A stretch of 64,000 bases of DNA from Rotaria sordida (taxonomy: Eukaryota; Rotifera; Eurotatoria; Philodinida; Philodinidae), in NCBI GenBank assembly GCA_905250125.1, contig CAJNOL010000937.1:3022-67021 (forward strand). The letters are read 5' to 3'. Under the pieces are notes generated by a model. That model ran no database searches. It was not told where the DNA came from and worked only from the letters and a program-made list of their open reading frames with translations. How positions within the stretch are numbered: the first letter of the stretch is position 1; each line of letters begins with the position of its first letter. Positions 1-11,220 of this stretch are shown one piece after another. A program made the translations under genes and the position numbers.

Positions 1-492
1 CGTTTATACATGCATCCAATTGCTACCTTTGCAACTAATCTACAAGATTATAATAGTTATTCAGCTGCTTATTATCAAACATGGTCAGCATTAACAGATA
101 CATTACCATTAAATGTTCATTTATTAACATTAGATCAATTAGGACCTAAAGATTATCTTATTCGTGTTGAGAATTACTTTGAATTATTTGAAGACGATAC
201 ATATTCACAACCAGTTACATTTGATTTACAATCAATATTCAAGTCCATAGGAGTAATTACTAATACAGTTGAATTAACACTTAGTGCTAATTTACCATTA
301 TCTGATATGCGACGACTTGATTGGCTAACTGATACTAAGGAATCATCTCACGTGAATGTTACTGGTATGTTGTTTCAATAAGAAATCATCTTGCGATTAA
401 AAGTTTTGTTTTTAGAAGAGAAATCATTGAAAGATACAAATACTAGACTTACACCAATGCAAATTCGAACATTTCATGTGACAGTGGCATAG
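1..492 (+). CDS. MAN2B1: Lysosomal alpha-mannosidase (GH38), 3' end only
   Basis: This is the C-terminal 146 residues of a lysosomal alpha-mannosidase, which removes alpha-linked mannose from N-glycans in the lysosome. The 5' part lies outside the window. The frame is open from base 1 to 364, a 51-nt GT-AG intron follows (365-415), and the last exon 416-492 ends in TAG. The C-terminal beta-domain signature is clear: LNVHLLTLDQLGPKDYLIRV, then SQPVTFDLQSIFKS, a segment ending RLDWLTDT, and the terminal motif LTPMQIRTFHVTV, all in the order of animal MAN2B1. The catalytic nucleophile region is not present here. A decayed copy of the same region lies about 4 kb downstream. Without the intron the frame would stop at 379-381 and lose the conserved C-terminal motif, which supports the splice. 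Confidence 0.85.
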
Positions 493-1570
493 ATGATTAC
501 AACAAAATAATAATAAATTATGACTTAATAATGTTTATCTTGTTTTTCTTTATGTAGGACATATATATTTTTTCGGTTTTGATTTCTTTTTTTCTTATTG
601 AATTTTTCTTTTATTCAGAATCAAGAAATAAAATAAATTTATGCGCATTGAATTGATTTTGTACAACGAATGAAATAATATCTTAAATCTAATTTCCTGA
701 TTTTGATTATAGTCAAAAAACATTTTATAGCATCTTCTTTATGTTCTAACTTTTGTTGATAGTTGTTTTGATATTTTAGTATTTTCATGGATCTAAAACC
801 TCAAAATTTCTATACGAACTTTTGTAATTCTTGAGAAATTCTTTCTACATTGAAAACATAATATTATAGACAAAAAGAATTACAGTGAGAATCAAGGGAG
901 AAACAGCTGATTTCTTATGTTTGATCAGTTTCAAATTATAAAAAAATTCATTTTAATCAAATTAAACAATTCAAGGAAAAATAACTACAAAAAAGAAGTT
1001 GAATCTATCAAAGAAATGAATGAAAATCATCAGTTTTTTAATCTTTTTGTGGATCTGAGTGCGAGTCTTCTCTTCAGTAACATTCATAACCACACCCACA
1101 CGTGAGTTCTATTTTTCTGTTATTGCTGCTTAGTTTTAGTTGTATCAAATTTCTATTATTTGTATAATTAACAAGTTATTTGTTATTCTATTAATGATTT
1201 CTGCATCATAATGCAGTAAATTTATATCTCGTATTTATAAGCAATAAGAATTCTATTCCTTGCTCATGAAAACCACGTATTGTTGGAGAATAAGAGTCGC
1301 GGGAACAACTATCATAGAATCGAATAAGGTTATATGTGAATTAAAAAATAGTTCTTGAATCGTTGTGCATCGCCATGGTGAATTGGAAAATATGTTGCGG
1401 CAGTAAATTATAAAAGAGAAATTAGATGAAAGTCTCAATTAGTGAATTTTATGTGTGATTAAAAAACCTGCGAGGAAAGAATGAGTCATATATTTTACTA
1501 AGATGTTCTCTTCCCAAGACAAAAAAAGTTTCTTTTTCCAGTTCATTTTTTTCATCACTTAGTACGCTGA
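493..1570. other. Gene-free stretch downstream of the mannosidase
   Basis: AT-rich sequence with no supported exon. A short open frame at 917-1105 has no recognisable motif or splice context. CCACACCCACAC at about 1091 resembles a degenerate telomere-type repeat but is too short to call. Confidence 0.5.
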
Positions 1571-1571
1571 A

Positions 1572-1993
1572 TTAAAAAACAACGTATACCACAATGTGCA
1601 GCGTAAAAAACTCTACAATTTACAAAAAACAGCTTGTTTTATAGTTGTACTTTTTGTTTTCAAAATAGAGAAAGTTCTGTGTAGCTAAATTTCGGTGCTT
1701 CGGAAAGAATTATTGTTTGGTACACGATCAATTCCTTTTCTTATTGCCACGATGAACGAGCTATAGCGAAGGTCGTAATCGCTGGTCGAATTTAGATCAA
1801 TTGACATGTACTACAGTTACAACAATATGCAATGAGATACAGTTAAAAACAATTATCTTTTTCGAAGCATCGAAAATTAGTCGTACAGAACTTTCTTCAT
1901 ATTGAAAACAAAAAGTGCATATATAAAATAAGCTGTTCTTTGTAGACTGTAGAGTTTTTCATGCTACATCTTGTGGTGTATTTTGTTTTTTAA
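1572..1993. mobile_element. Foldback (MITE-like) element with ~140 bp inverted arms
   Basis: The arm at about 1572-1710 is repeated in inverted orientation at about 1850-1993, with an unrelated core of about 140 bp. Matching landmarks include AAAAAACTCTACA against TGTAGAGTTTTTC, CTTTTTGTTTTCAA against TTGAAAACAAAAAG, AAAGTTCTGT against ACAGAACTTT, and GTGCTTCGGAAA against TTTCGAAGCATC. The arms are imperfect, so the element is not recent. No coding capacity is visible. It fits a non-autonomous DNA transposon or foldback element, but I did not find a clear target duplication. Confidence 0.7.
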
Positions 1994-2007
1994 CACATCA
2001 TCTTAAG

Positions 2008-2105
2008 GTTCTCCCCTCAAAAATTGATCTCAGGCCAGGAACATCCAAATTACATGGCTGGTGAGCGATGACTATAGTAAAGTTTTCAGCCTTATAGCAC
2101 GATGT
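2008..2105 (+). repeat. Dispersed repeat, copy 1
   Basis: A block of about 95 bp starting with TCCCCTCAAAAATTGAT and containing GGCCAGGAACATCCAAAT recurs near the other end of the window at about 63857-63968 in the same orientation. The two copies share the order of all landmarks, including ACATG and the later CTATAGTAAAGTTTTCA / CTATGGTAAAATGTTCA block. No protein is evident. It directly follows the foldback element at 1572-1993 and could be part of a larger composite repeat. Confidence 0.65.
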
Positions 2106-4600
2106 TTAACAGAGCTATTCATCAAACAGGGGTCAAAAATAGCTCGATCGTATCTCTAAGTTTTCTCTATGGGCCTTCATCTTAGATATTTTATTTTTTT
2201 TTGTTTGAAAGAGCATGTCAGAATGCAGCTTCTCTCATGGCTCTTTTTTTTTAAATTCTTACTTTTTAAGCGAAGAAAAGAAATGACAAGCTCAATGGCT
2301 CAAAAAAAGCCCTTAAAACAATTCCCCTGTTTCTGTAGAGATGTTCTCTTATATGATAATAAGAAGGATTATTTTAAAAAAGACCCACGAGGGGGCTACC
2401 CCTAAACACAACCTTTCAAACAAAAAAAAAAAAGATTTGGCTTTATCGCTTCCTATGATAGAACTCTGCTGGCGCTACATCGTTGAACCTACATTCTAAG
2501 AAAAACGAAAAATGATTTTCAGTTTTTTGTAAAAACGGCTTGTTTTTCGAATAGGAGATGACGAAAATATTCCAAAGTTTTTGGAAGAAAAGAGGTGCCT
2601 AATTAAAATTATTGTCATTTATAAAAGAGCAGACCACGTACTAGGGTGTGGATGTGAGAAAATGACCAACGTCCACATCCACACCCACACCCGAGAGGAC
2701 TAAGACTAGGGAAATTGATTTTATCTCAATTGAGAGTTCAGTACCATACGAAACCAAAGAAAAGTATACGGAGATGGTTGTTATGGTTACCAAGATTTGC
2801 TATTTTTCTTTCAAATGAAAAATCAATCAATTCTAGCATAGGATACAAAAAGTACTTTTTGCATTCATGGTCTTATACTATTTTCAAGGAAAAACTATAT
2901 GCAACTATTATCATTAATTCATTCGAAAAACAGGACATAACGTCTATGATACTCTTCCATGATTCCATTATTATGTAGTTGTATTCTATATCCAGTTGCA
3001 ACATCAGTTCATTGTTTACATTCACTCCGAGACATCGTTTCGAGAACATAATACACCTATACTCGAATATGAAAATTCGATTATGAAAAATTCATTGATT
3101 TTGATTATTTTCCTATATTTGAGTAAAATCAACACACAATAATTTGAAATAACACATAATAAATTAAACTCTCTTTACAAACAAGAAATTCTAAGAATAT
3201 GGTTTTCGTTTAATCAATCAAAAGCAGACATATCCATAGCTAGCACGATGAAACTTCTAACAATGCTCAACAACTTTTATTAACTAGAAAATAAATTAAA
3301 TCAATTGTATTCATGCGTAGTTATAACAATTAAGTTTCGTTTCAAATATGAGACAGACGAGTAAATTTTACATTTCAATTACCGATCTTTGCTATAAAGA
3401 AAACTTTAAAAGATGACAGTAAAATTCTATTTAATCACTGCTGCTACTGAAACTAATTTTAATTCTATCAAAAAAAAACCAGAGTTCTCACCTCAAAATT
3501 ATCAGTTTGCGGAACGAATTGAGAATGAACGGGACTTCATATTGAAGTTTCGAAAAAAAAAATTGATGATCCTATAGGAACATATCGCTCTGTAACAATA
3601 TCCGAACAAAAATCGTAAAACTTTCCGATCTTTAGATCAGCACGACACAAAATAGCGATTTCGAGTTATGTGTAGAGGAAAAAGAAACTGGCGACCGACT
3701 ACCGTACACTGATTTGCATCGTAATTATATCTACATTCCTAAGATAGAGGATCTTTAGTTATCACCGGTAATAGTTTATGCTGATTAACCCTATATTTTC
3801 TTTTATTTTATCAATGCGAGCATATTTCTCAGTATTTTTTAGAATGTTATCAGTCAAGTGTATGTAAAACTTTTATCAGAAAATAGTCAATAGCTACCAA
3901 CGGCACCTCAATTTAGCTGTCAATTATCCAATATAAGTCAATGTATACGAATCGAAGGATAAGATCACATATAATTTCAATTACTGTCGTAGCATTTACT
4001 CCCCTCATTTCCGTATATCTGTCACAACAGCTTATACAATTTGTGGTTCAACAGGCAAACCTATTTTGACTGAGATTAGGAACTCAAGAAAATGAATAGA
4101 TTAACTATCGTTGGTCTTTTCTAGTTTATTTCTTCTTCAAATTCAACAAAAACAAAAAATTTCTGATCGAAATAGTATTGCTCAAATTAATTGATCTTTA
4201 AAAATAGTTTATCATCATTTTGTCTCAACACCTATTTCTTTGAAGAGAAAAGTAATGTTTCGTGTCGTTTCGTTTCATATTCAATACTATAATTAACTTT
4301 GTTTGATCTAGCTAATCAAAAAAAAAAATGTGAAAAACCAAAAATAAAAATCTCAAAAAAATGATGAATATATTTTACACAATCAGGTTTGACAACAAAA
4401 ATCAACATATTACATATACATATGATCTCTTAGTTTTTAGAATCTTCGAGTTGAAAATGATACTCAATGCAATCGTGAATACATTGTCAATCTAAACAAG
4501 AGTTTTTTCTGAAGAATCTTCAAGTCAAAGTTTTTATTGGTATCAAAATAAGTTAAAAATCATCATAAATTTGTCAATTTTATTCGCATTTTTCTTATAA
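2106..4600. other. Gene-free stretch before the mannosidase pseudogene
   Basis: I see no exon with coding character. The open frames at 2169-2405 and 2715-2978 lack family motifs, and their composition is that of the surrounding DNA. The stretch contains the perfect 13-bp inverted repeat listed separately at 2644-2686. Confidence 0.5.
2644..2686. repeat. Telomere-like GT-rich/CA-rich inverted repeat
   Basis: GGGTGTGGATGTG at 2644-2656 is the exact reverse complement of CACATCCACACCC at 2674-2686, with a 17-nt loop. The right arm runs on into further CACACCC units. The composition stands out strongly from the AT-rich surroundings. Bdelloid telomeres are reported to consist of TGTGGG-type repeats, which this resembles only loosely. 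Confidence 0.5.
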
Positions 4601-4605
4601 TTCAG

Positions 4606-6440
4606 GTTTCCTTAGTAATAATTCTCGATCAGAATTTCAAGCATCTAGTGTTCATATCTTCCGACCATTAACATCAAATGCATTACCAGTTAATCAAACA
4701 CGTTCAATGTAAATATTTTTTTATGAGATGTTTTTTCTCTTCATGTATAATGTCATTCAGTACATGTATAAAAAAAGAAAATGTTCAAACAACAATCATG
4801 TGTTTTCAATGATTGGACAAATCAAGAAAGAAGTTTATATGAAGCAGAAGAATTCGTTGACATTGAATGATCAGTTTGACCTATATCAATAAATGATAAT
4901 ATTGGTAAAGAAATTATTATTTGTTATAATACTGATATTGAAAGTCAATCAAAAATATTATATGAATGCAAATGAACGTGAAGTTCTTGAAAAGAAAAAT
5001 AGATTATCGATCAACATGGTTTTATACAGGTTTTGAAATAGTAAATGAATATTATTATCTAATTAATAGTCAAATATGTATTAAAGAACAAAATCGACAA
5101 ATAAATGTTTGTATTGGTAAAAACAAATGACCTTGTTTTATAATATTAAGCTAGAATATTTTATCAATATTTAACATTTGCATACCAAATTGTTTGATCT
5201 TAATGGTAACGATGCATTAAGGCATCAAAACATATTAGAAATTCATTTGTATTCTTTCCACGAATATTAGAATTAGATACCCTTAAGTGTGTTCTAACCT
5301 CGAAAAACCAATTTGAATATAGAAATATTTAAGCTCTAAGGCATTTTGTTCATAATATGCGCCAACAAACAATTACATTTCATTAATTTTAATATCTTCT
5401 ATTATATTGTGTCTCCGTTAGAGAAAAATAGTTTATTTTTATCTTTCATATAACACTTTTGATTACTCTTTCTTGTCTCAGAAGATGCAAATTATCTTGA
5501 AAAAAAAATTGAATCAATTAGAAACATATATCATTTCTCTATATGTTTATTTATGCATTGATTTCAGTGATATGTTTTCTTGCATAAACGCATATTATAG
5601 GTCAAGTGAAAAATAATCATTACGGTTCATTTCGTTAATGCAAAATATCGCAAGTTCTTGACAGAATCTTTTTCAAGATGATGATGATGATGATCTTATT
5701 CATTAAATCTATTGAATATTTCTTGACTTTCGATCGAAAAAGATTATTCAAAAGATGATAATAGAATGCATGATAGTTCAGTCAAAATTATGTTCCATTG
5801 TTGTTTACTCCAAAATGATGAAGGAAATTGAATATAATGAAGGATTTATCATTCATGGTCAACATTTACTTATTGTTGAACCACCTGCTTCAAGTACTCG
5901 ATATCATCATGTTGCTTCTCAATTTTTAAATATTCATGCAATTGGTATCTTTTCATTAACTCAACAAGACTATAATAGTTATTCAGCTGCTTATTGTCAA
6001 ATATGGTTAACATTAGCAAATACATTATCATTGTATGTTTATTTATTAACATTAGATTAATTAGTATGAAACAAGTACCTTATTTGTGTTGAACATTATT
6101 TTGAATTATTAGAAGATGATACATTATCAAAATCCAGTTATAATTGATTTACAATCATCATTCAAATCTATAGAAGCGATTAATAGTACAATTAAATTAA
6201 TATTTTGTGTTGATTTACGATTAGCTGACATGCAACGATTTTATTAGATAACTGGAGAAGGACAATTAATCTCAAATGAAAACTTTCTAGGAAATTTTTC
6301 GAAAAAGAAATCTTTTCTTATTAAAGAATTTTGCTTTTTGTGTGTGTTTTTTTTTACAAGAAAGAAAGATCATTAAAATATACAAATATCTACATTGAGT
6401 TCAATGCAAATTCGTACATTTCATGTAATGCTACTACAAA
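4606..6440 (+). pseudogene. Decayed lysosomal alpha-mannosidase copy
   Basis: Fragments of a GH38 C-terminal half lie in the correct order but in different frames with several stops. After an intact acceptor the stretch reads SEFQASSVHIFRPLTSNALP (about 4620-4710). It is followed by a VGPIP-like patch near 4880, NEREVLEK near 4970, and NEYYYLINSQICI near 5045, which matches the NYYPVNTR-type patch of the family. An acidic GAT repeat lies near 5680. The frame from 5755 carries QDYNSYSAAYCQIW and YVYLLTLD and then hits TAA at 6058. The tail to about 6440 still resembles the last exon of the intact gene but is frameshifted. It is closest in sequence to the gene at 1-492, so a local duplication followed by decay is likely. 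Confidence 0.8.
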
Positions 6441-6658
6441 TAATGATCGATATAATATTTCATTATTTTTATTTTATATGACTTCATGTAGAATATATAC
6501 ATTTTTATTATATATCAAAGAAAACATAAATAAATAAATAAATAAATAGATATACATATATATGTATTGATTTGTCTGCATGTGACGAAACAAGAAAAAA
6601 AACCACCAATAAGAACCAAAAAAACAAAACGAAAACGTTTAGTTATACCTTTTTACTT

Positions 6659-7223
6659 TTAATGATGATCAATTTGTCGAATAAAAAGAATAAGACCAAG
6701 AGTCAAATAAATAAATAGAGCAATCACATATGTTGCTAATGACCAAGCTAATGAACGACGTGAATGTATTAATGCTTGTTCATAATATCCATTACGTTCG
6801 CAATGTAAAGATTTAGCAGCATAATAAACTGCAGCAATACCTAAATAGAATAATTTTGTTTTTAAATATGATTTCAAAAAAAAAACAAAAAGAAATTATA
6901 TAAAAATTCTTTATCATTAATTTTAACTTACCGGTGATAAAAAATAATACAGATGAAATAATTGCACAAACCAAATGTCTTTTCGGATGAGCCTTTCTAT
7001 TAGTATATGAATGAAATGGACTCGGCGATGGTGCATCTATATATATATATAGATATATTATTAAAATAATATTGATTGAAATAATTAATAATTTTATAAA
7101 ATATTTCATACCAAGTGTTGTAGCACCACGTTCACCAACTAAAGATGGAGCTGATGATGACCATCGACATGGTGATAATTTTTGATGAGAATGAAGAGCT
7201 GAAAAAGCTGTTGATGAAAACAT
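6659..7223 (-). CDS. CD225/dispanin-like small membrane protein
   Basis: Three exons (7223-7112, 7036-6932, 6840-6659) with GT-AG introns of 75 and 91 nt join into a 132-residue protein. After a Ser/Pro-rich N-terminal half comes a hydrophobic segment at about residues 54-68, a short loop with KSLHCERNGYYEQALIHSRR, and a second hydrophobic segment at about 96-125. This two-helix layout, with a G-x-Y-x-x-A-xx-x-S-R/K loop, is that of the CD225/dispanin (IFITM, PRRT, TMEM233-like) superfamily, whose members sit in plasma or endosomal membranes. The assignment rests on layout and loop pattern only. The function is not known. The start is the first ATG of exon 1. The nearest genes are unrelated. 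Confidence 0.6.
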
Positions 7224-10200
7224 AATTGATGTTCACAATAGTATTAAACAAAGTTTTTTGTTTTTCGTTTTTTACGATGATAATCTCATTCCTACAAATA
7301 TATCTTACATTATTATTAACAATACAAATTCTAATATTTTCAATGACGTCAGGAAAGTTAATTTCTAAGTGGGAAAAAAGAATGAAAGATATGACAAAAA
7401 AAAAAGAACTTGAACAGATTTTCTTTCTTATCAATAAACTCTTATGTCAATTAATTGTTTTCTATTTATAAAAAGAAAACTAAATATTACTATAGTCATA
7501 TTGTACTTATTGGCTATATTAAATGATGATTTTTCAAGTATGTCCCATTATCCTATCTTCTATCTTCTTCAAAAAAAAAAGAAGTCATCATGTACATCCT
7601 TCTACTAACTAATTCTTATTAATTATAAATTGACATAATAAAACTTCTGTCAATTTCGTCAAGACATCATTATAATATTTAATAAATACAAATTAAAAAC
7701 TCAAGAAAATGACAAATCAAATGAAAATTTTCATTCATTATTCGTTTAGAAAACTGACAATCATAATAGCAAAAACAAAAAACAAGAAGAAAAAAGACAA
7801 AGAAGAAAAAAAGAAAAAGACTGCGAATGACGTACGGAAGTCATTCTTTCGCTTGCGTGAGATGTTCACAATCAATTATTCTCTATGCGCGAGTATGTGC
7901 ACACCAAAGTGATATAGTATGAAGAAAAAGAATGTGACACAAAAGAACGAAGAAAGAAAAGATGACTTTGGAAGATTATTTTCAAAACACGCATAAAATA
8001 TCTCACTCTAAAAAAAGCGAAAATTCATTTTTGATTAGAAATTATAGAAAGTTTTTTTTTTGGATATCGTTATCAAGAAGATCTATTACTAAAAATAGCA
8101 AGAAAAACAATAGTAAAGATGAATAACTCTACTATATAAGATTTATATATTGAGAGGCGCTTTAGATTAGACACTAATGATAATGTTCTATATTGCATGC
8201 TTAATATACTCTTTCATTTAAAAACACATGAGATCTAGATGGCATATCTTATAGCCAGGAGCCCATTAATGACAACTAGCAATGATTCTATTTCATCAAA
8301 AATGGCTGTTGGCATAAACTAAATTCTTTCTTATTATATCTCAAGCTGCAGTTAAGATAGCAAAAATAAGATTTTGTTATTATTGTCCTGGTGTGATCTC
8401 TTACTTAAGAAATGAAAAGGTCATTTTTTTTGATACTGTAGTAAATAGCATAATTATTAACGGAACTAATATTCTCATTTCTTTTTGTCTCTTCATATTC
8501 TCCCTAATGGAAAGGAAAGTATCATAAACTAGTCGTATATATAATTATACATTCAAATTTCTCTAATTACTAAATATCTTGAAGAAACAAAAAAAGATCG
8601 AACTTGTTCTTACTAGTAAATGATAATAGTAATGCAGGACAAAAATAACCATAATCTTTAAAAGTTTGTTGTCATTCTTTATATCATGAATATATAAAGA
8701 AATTTATGATCTCAATTTCCAATAGATTGTTGTTTTTTTGTTTTCTTTCTGGAATCTCTACTAGTTAATGATATTTTTTTCTCTTTTTTTTCTCTCTCTC
8801 TCTCTCTCTTCCTTTATTTTATCCATCCTCCTTCGTTTCCGATTTTCTATTACTAAAGATGAACGCAAAACGATAAACGTGAATAATGAAAATGTATATA
8901 GATGCCTACTATGCAAGAAAAACATCATCGTCATCTGTTTGTGCACAGTTATTCTTTACGTTTTTCGGGATTTAGCATTGTCGGTACTATTGCACAAAGT
9001 GATTCTTACAAACCAGTAGTCTAATGTTAATTTGTTAGTCGATCCGAAGAAAAATAAAGGAGAATTGCTGAAGCAGAATACGCGAGAAAGCGAAAGAAAA
9101 AATCTGACGATGTTTGCGTGTATGAACGCACAACAAGTTAATATCATATTGTGCGCATAGAACAGCAGACATGCAAAGTTCCACGCCAAAGAGACGTATG
9201 AATATATCAATTGTTCATAGACATATACAGAATTGAAGAAAAAAAGAGATAAGAAGTTGATTCCCATAAGATTTATTTAAACGAATAAGTCTACTCAAAT
9301 AAGACGAGAATGAAAAAAAAAACAAAGATTTATTGTATCGATTGACATCGATTTAGTAAATAATGACACTCGACATATGCTAAAAGAAAAAAAGATTTTA
9401 ATTATTTTCATTGATTATGTGTGAATATGAAAAAATAAAAAAGAAGAAAGACAAAAATAACCCTTTTCAACTAAGTTAAAATAAATTTCTTTTTGAGAAA
9501 ATGTGTCACGTATATATGCGTGATTCATTTCTTTTTTATTGTCTCTATAATGGGCAAATATATATATATCTTTGAATAGGACTTAAATATATTAAGTTCC
9601 TTTTTGATGTTAAGTAACGCGAAAAAATCGATCAAATTAATTCATTTTATCTAATATAGTTAATTTCAAGACTTTCTATAGTAATAATAGATTATAAGAT
9701 TTTTATTGCTTTTTTTTTTTGTTAATGTGAATAAATTTTATTCAATGGTTAGTTATTGCAATATATTAATTGTCACTTTCTTTGAATTGTCACTAAAATA
9801 AACATTGTCATTGTAATGATTCTCAAATGGAATTTTCTGCTTCTAGCTATTCACTTAATTGATAGGTATTGTTAGAAATAAAAATCAAAAATTTTTATGA
9901 TTTTACCGTAAATAAATTGAATTTAACTTGATTTATCATGATGTTATTTATCAAATAATATAGTGCTTCAATACAGTATCAACTAGATTGCTTACGAAAA
10001 TTGATTTAATACATCAATGATGATAAAACAACTCCTGTTATAATACAATAATGAGTTTAATGATCTCTTCAATCTTATAGATCGATTAATATTCTTACTA
10101 GTAATCCGTATAGATAGATATTAGGCACAACACATTTATCTGATCTTAAGAAAAAGATAGGGAATTCCCATATGGAAATCTTTTCTAAACAGATGTTTTA

Positions 10201-10843
10201 GCATTTGACAGATATTAATTGAGTAGAGTTGATAGGTGTCAACAGATGATCAATGACTAATTATATTTTGGTTAATGACATTGTAAGATTGACATAAAAC
10301 GATTCTAATTTTAGAAAATGACTGTGTTTTAATTCTTATATGAGAAAACAAAAATAGAAAGATCAAATAGATCGTTTAAACAATATGTTGAATATAAACA
10401 TTACGCAGTTAATCTAATGGAAATCAATATTTATTTCGGGCTATTTAATATTCTAATGATATTAAATATTTGCTTGTGTTAATCTTAGATCTTTAATGAA
10501 GAGAAAAACAAAGAGAATCAAAAATAAATTTACTATTTCTTTCTCTGATTTTATTCTCTTTTTTTTTTGCAAATAATCTGATTGAAAATCTATATAAGAA
10601 AGTTTCAATTTAAATTATCAAATTGATAAGATCATTAGTTTTTTTATTTGAATTCAAATAAACATATATAAATCTATTTTATTAAATTGTTTTAATCAAA
10701 CATAAATTTATCTCATGTATAATAACAATTCATTGAACGATAAAATTTTTCTTTATTTTCTTAAGATCATAATTTATGAAACAATGTTTCATTAAAATAT
10801 CTTTTAATCACAAAGAAAAACAAATAACTAATAATAAAATAAA
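7224..10843. other. Gene-free AT-rich stretch
   Basis: No supported exon. It contains a TC-rich microsatellite at about 8780-8812 and many A/T runs. The open frames at 7226-7471, 7709-7912, 8761-9019 and 8956-9267 look like low-complexity reading frames without domain signatures. Confidence 0.5.
8780..8812. repeat. TC/CT microsatellite
   Basis: A run of alternating T and C, in effect (TC)n with T-rich flanks, lies inside gene-free DNA. Confidence 0.8.
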
Positions 10844-11179
10844 ATGGCAGTTAGTTTTTATCATAAATTTTTTCGTCAGATAAACTCGTTATCGATACGT
10901 TCTAAAACACAAAAGAAAACCAACAATAACAAATATAATAAAAATAAATTTTATTATTTAGTTTCTACCGTGGGTTTTATAACATTACTAATACTTGTGG
11001 TTATAATAGATGATGATAATGTAACTAAAAATAAATATATATATATATATATATATTCTTTTTTTTTCTTTATAGATAAAACATTTAACTACATACTATT
11101 GTTATCTACAATTTCTTTTTCAAATGTCATTATAGTACAAATAATTAATGAAACTATTCCAAGTATCATTAATGCCTAA
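10844..11179 (+). CDS. Possible single-helix hypothetical protein
   Basis: The ATG-led frame encodes a basic, Asn/Lys-rich N-terminus, then one hydrophobic segment (about residues 37-55) and an acidic IIDDDN. Read unspliced it gives 111 residues. A plausible intron from GTAACT at about 11021 to TTTATAG at about 11077 would give a shorter product of about 79 residues. The 3' end lies about 40 bp from the stop of the converging SLC38A10-like gene. I recognise no family, and the TA microsatellite within it argues for caution. It may be a small type II membrane protein or not a gene at all. Confidence 0.3.
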   Translation: MAVSFYHKFFRQINSLSIRSKTQKKTNNNKYNKNKFYYLVSTVGFITLLILVVIIDDDNVTKNKYIYIYIYSFFFFIDKTFNYILLLSTISFSNVIIVQIINETIPSIINA

Positions 11180-11220
11180 ATAAATAATTTATTAATTTAT
11201 TAAAAATAAAAGAACGATAT

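Noticed and set aside
5688..5700. GAT repeat as a stand-alone microsatellite
   Set aside because: It falls where the mannosidase family has an acidic Asp stretch, so it is better read as part of the pseudogene.
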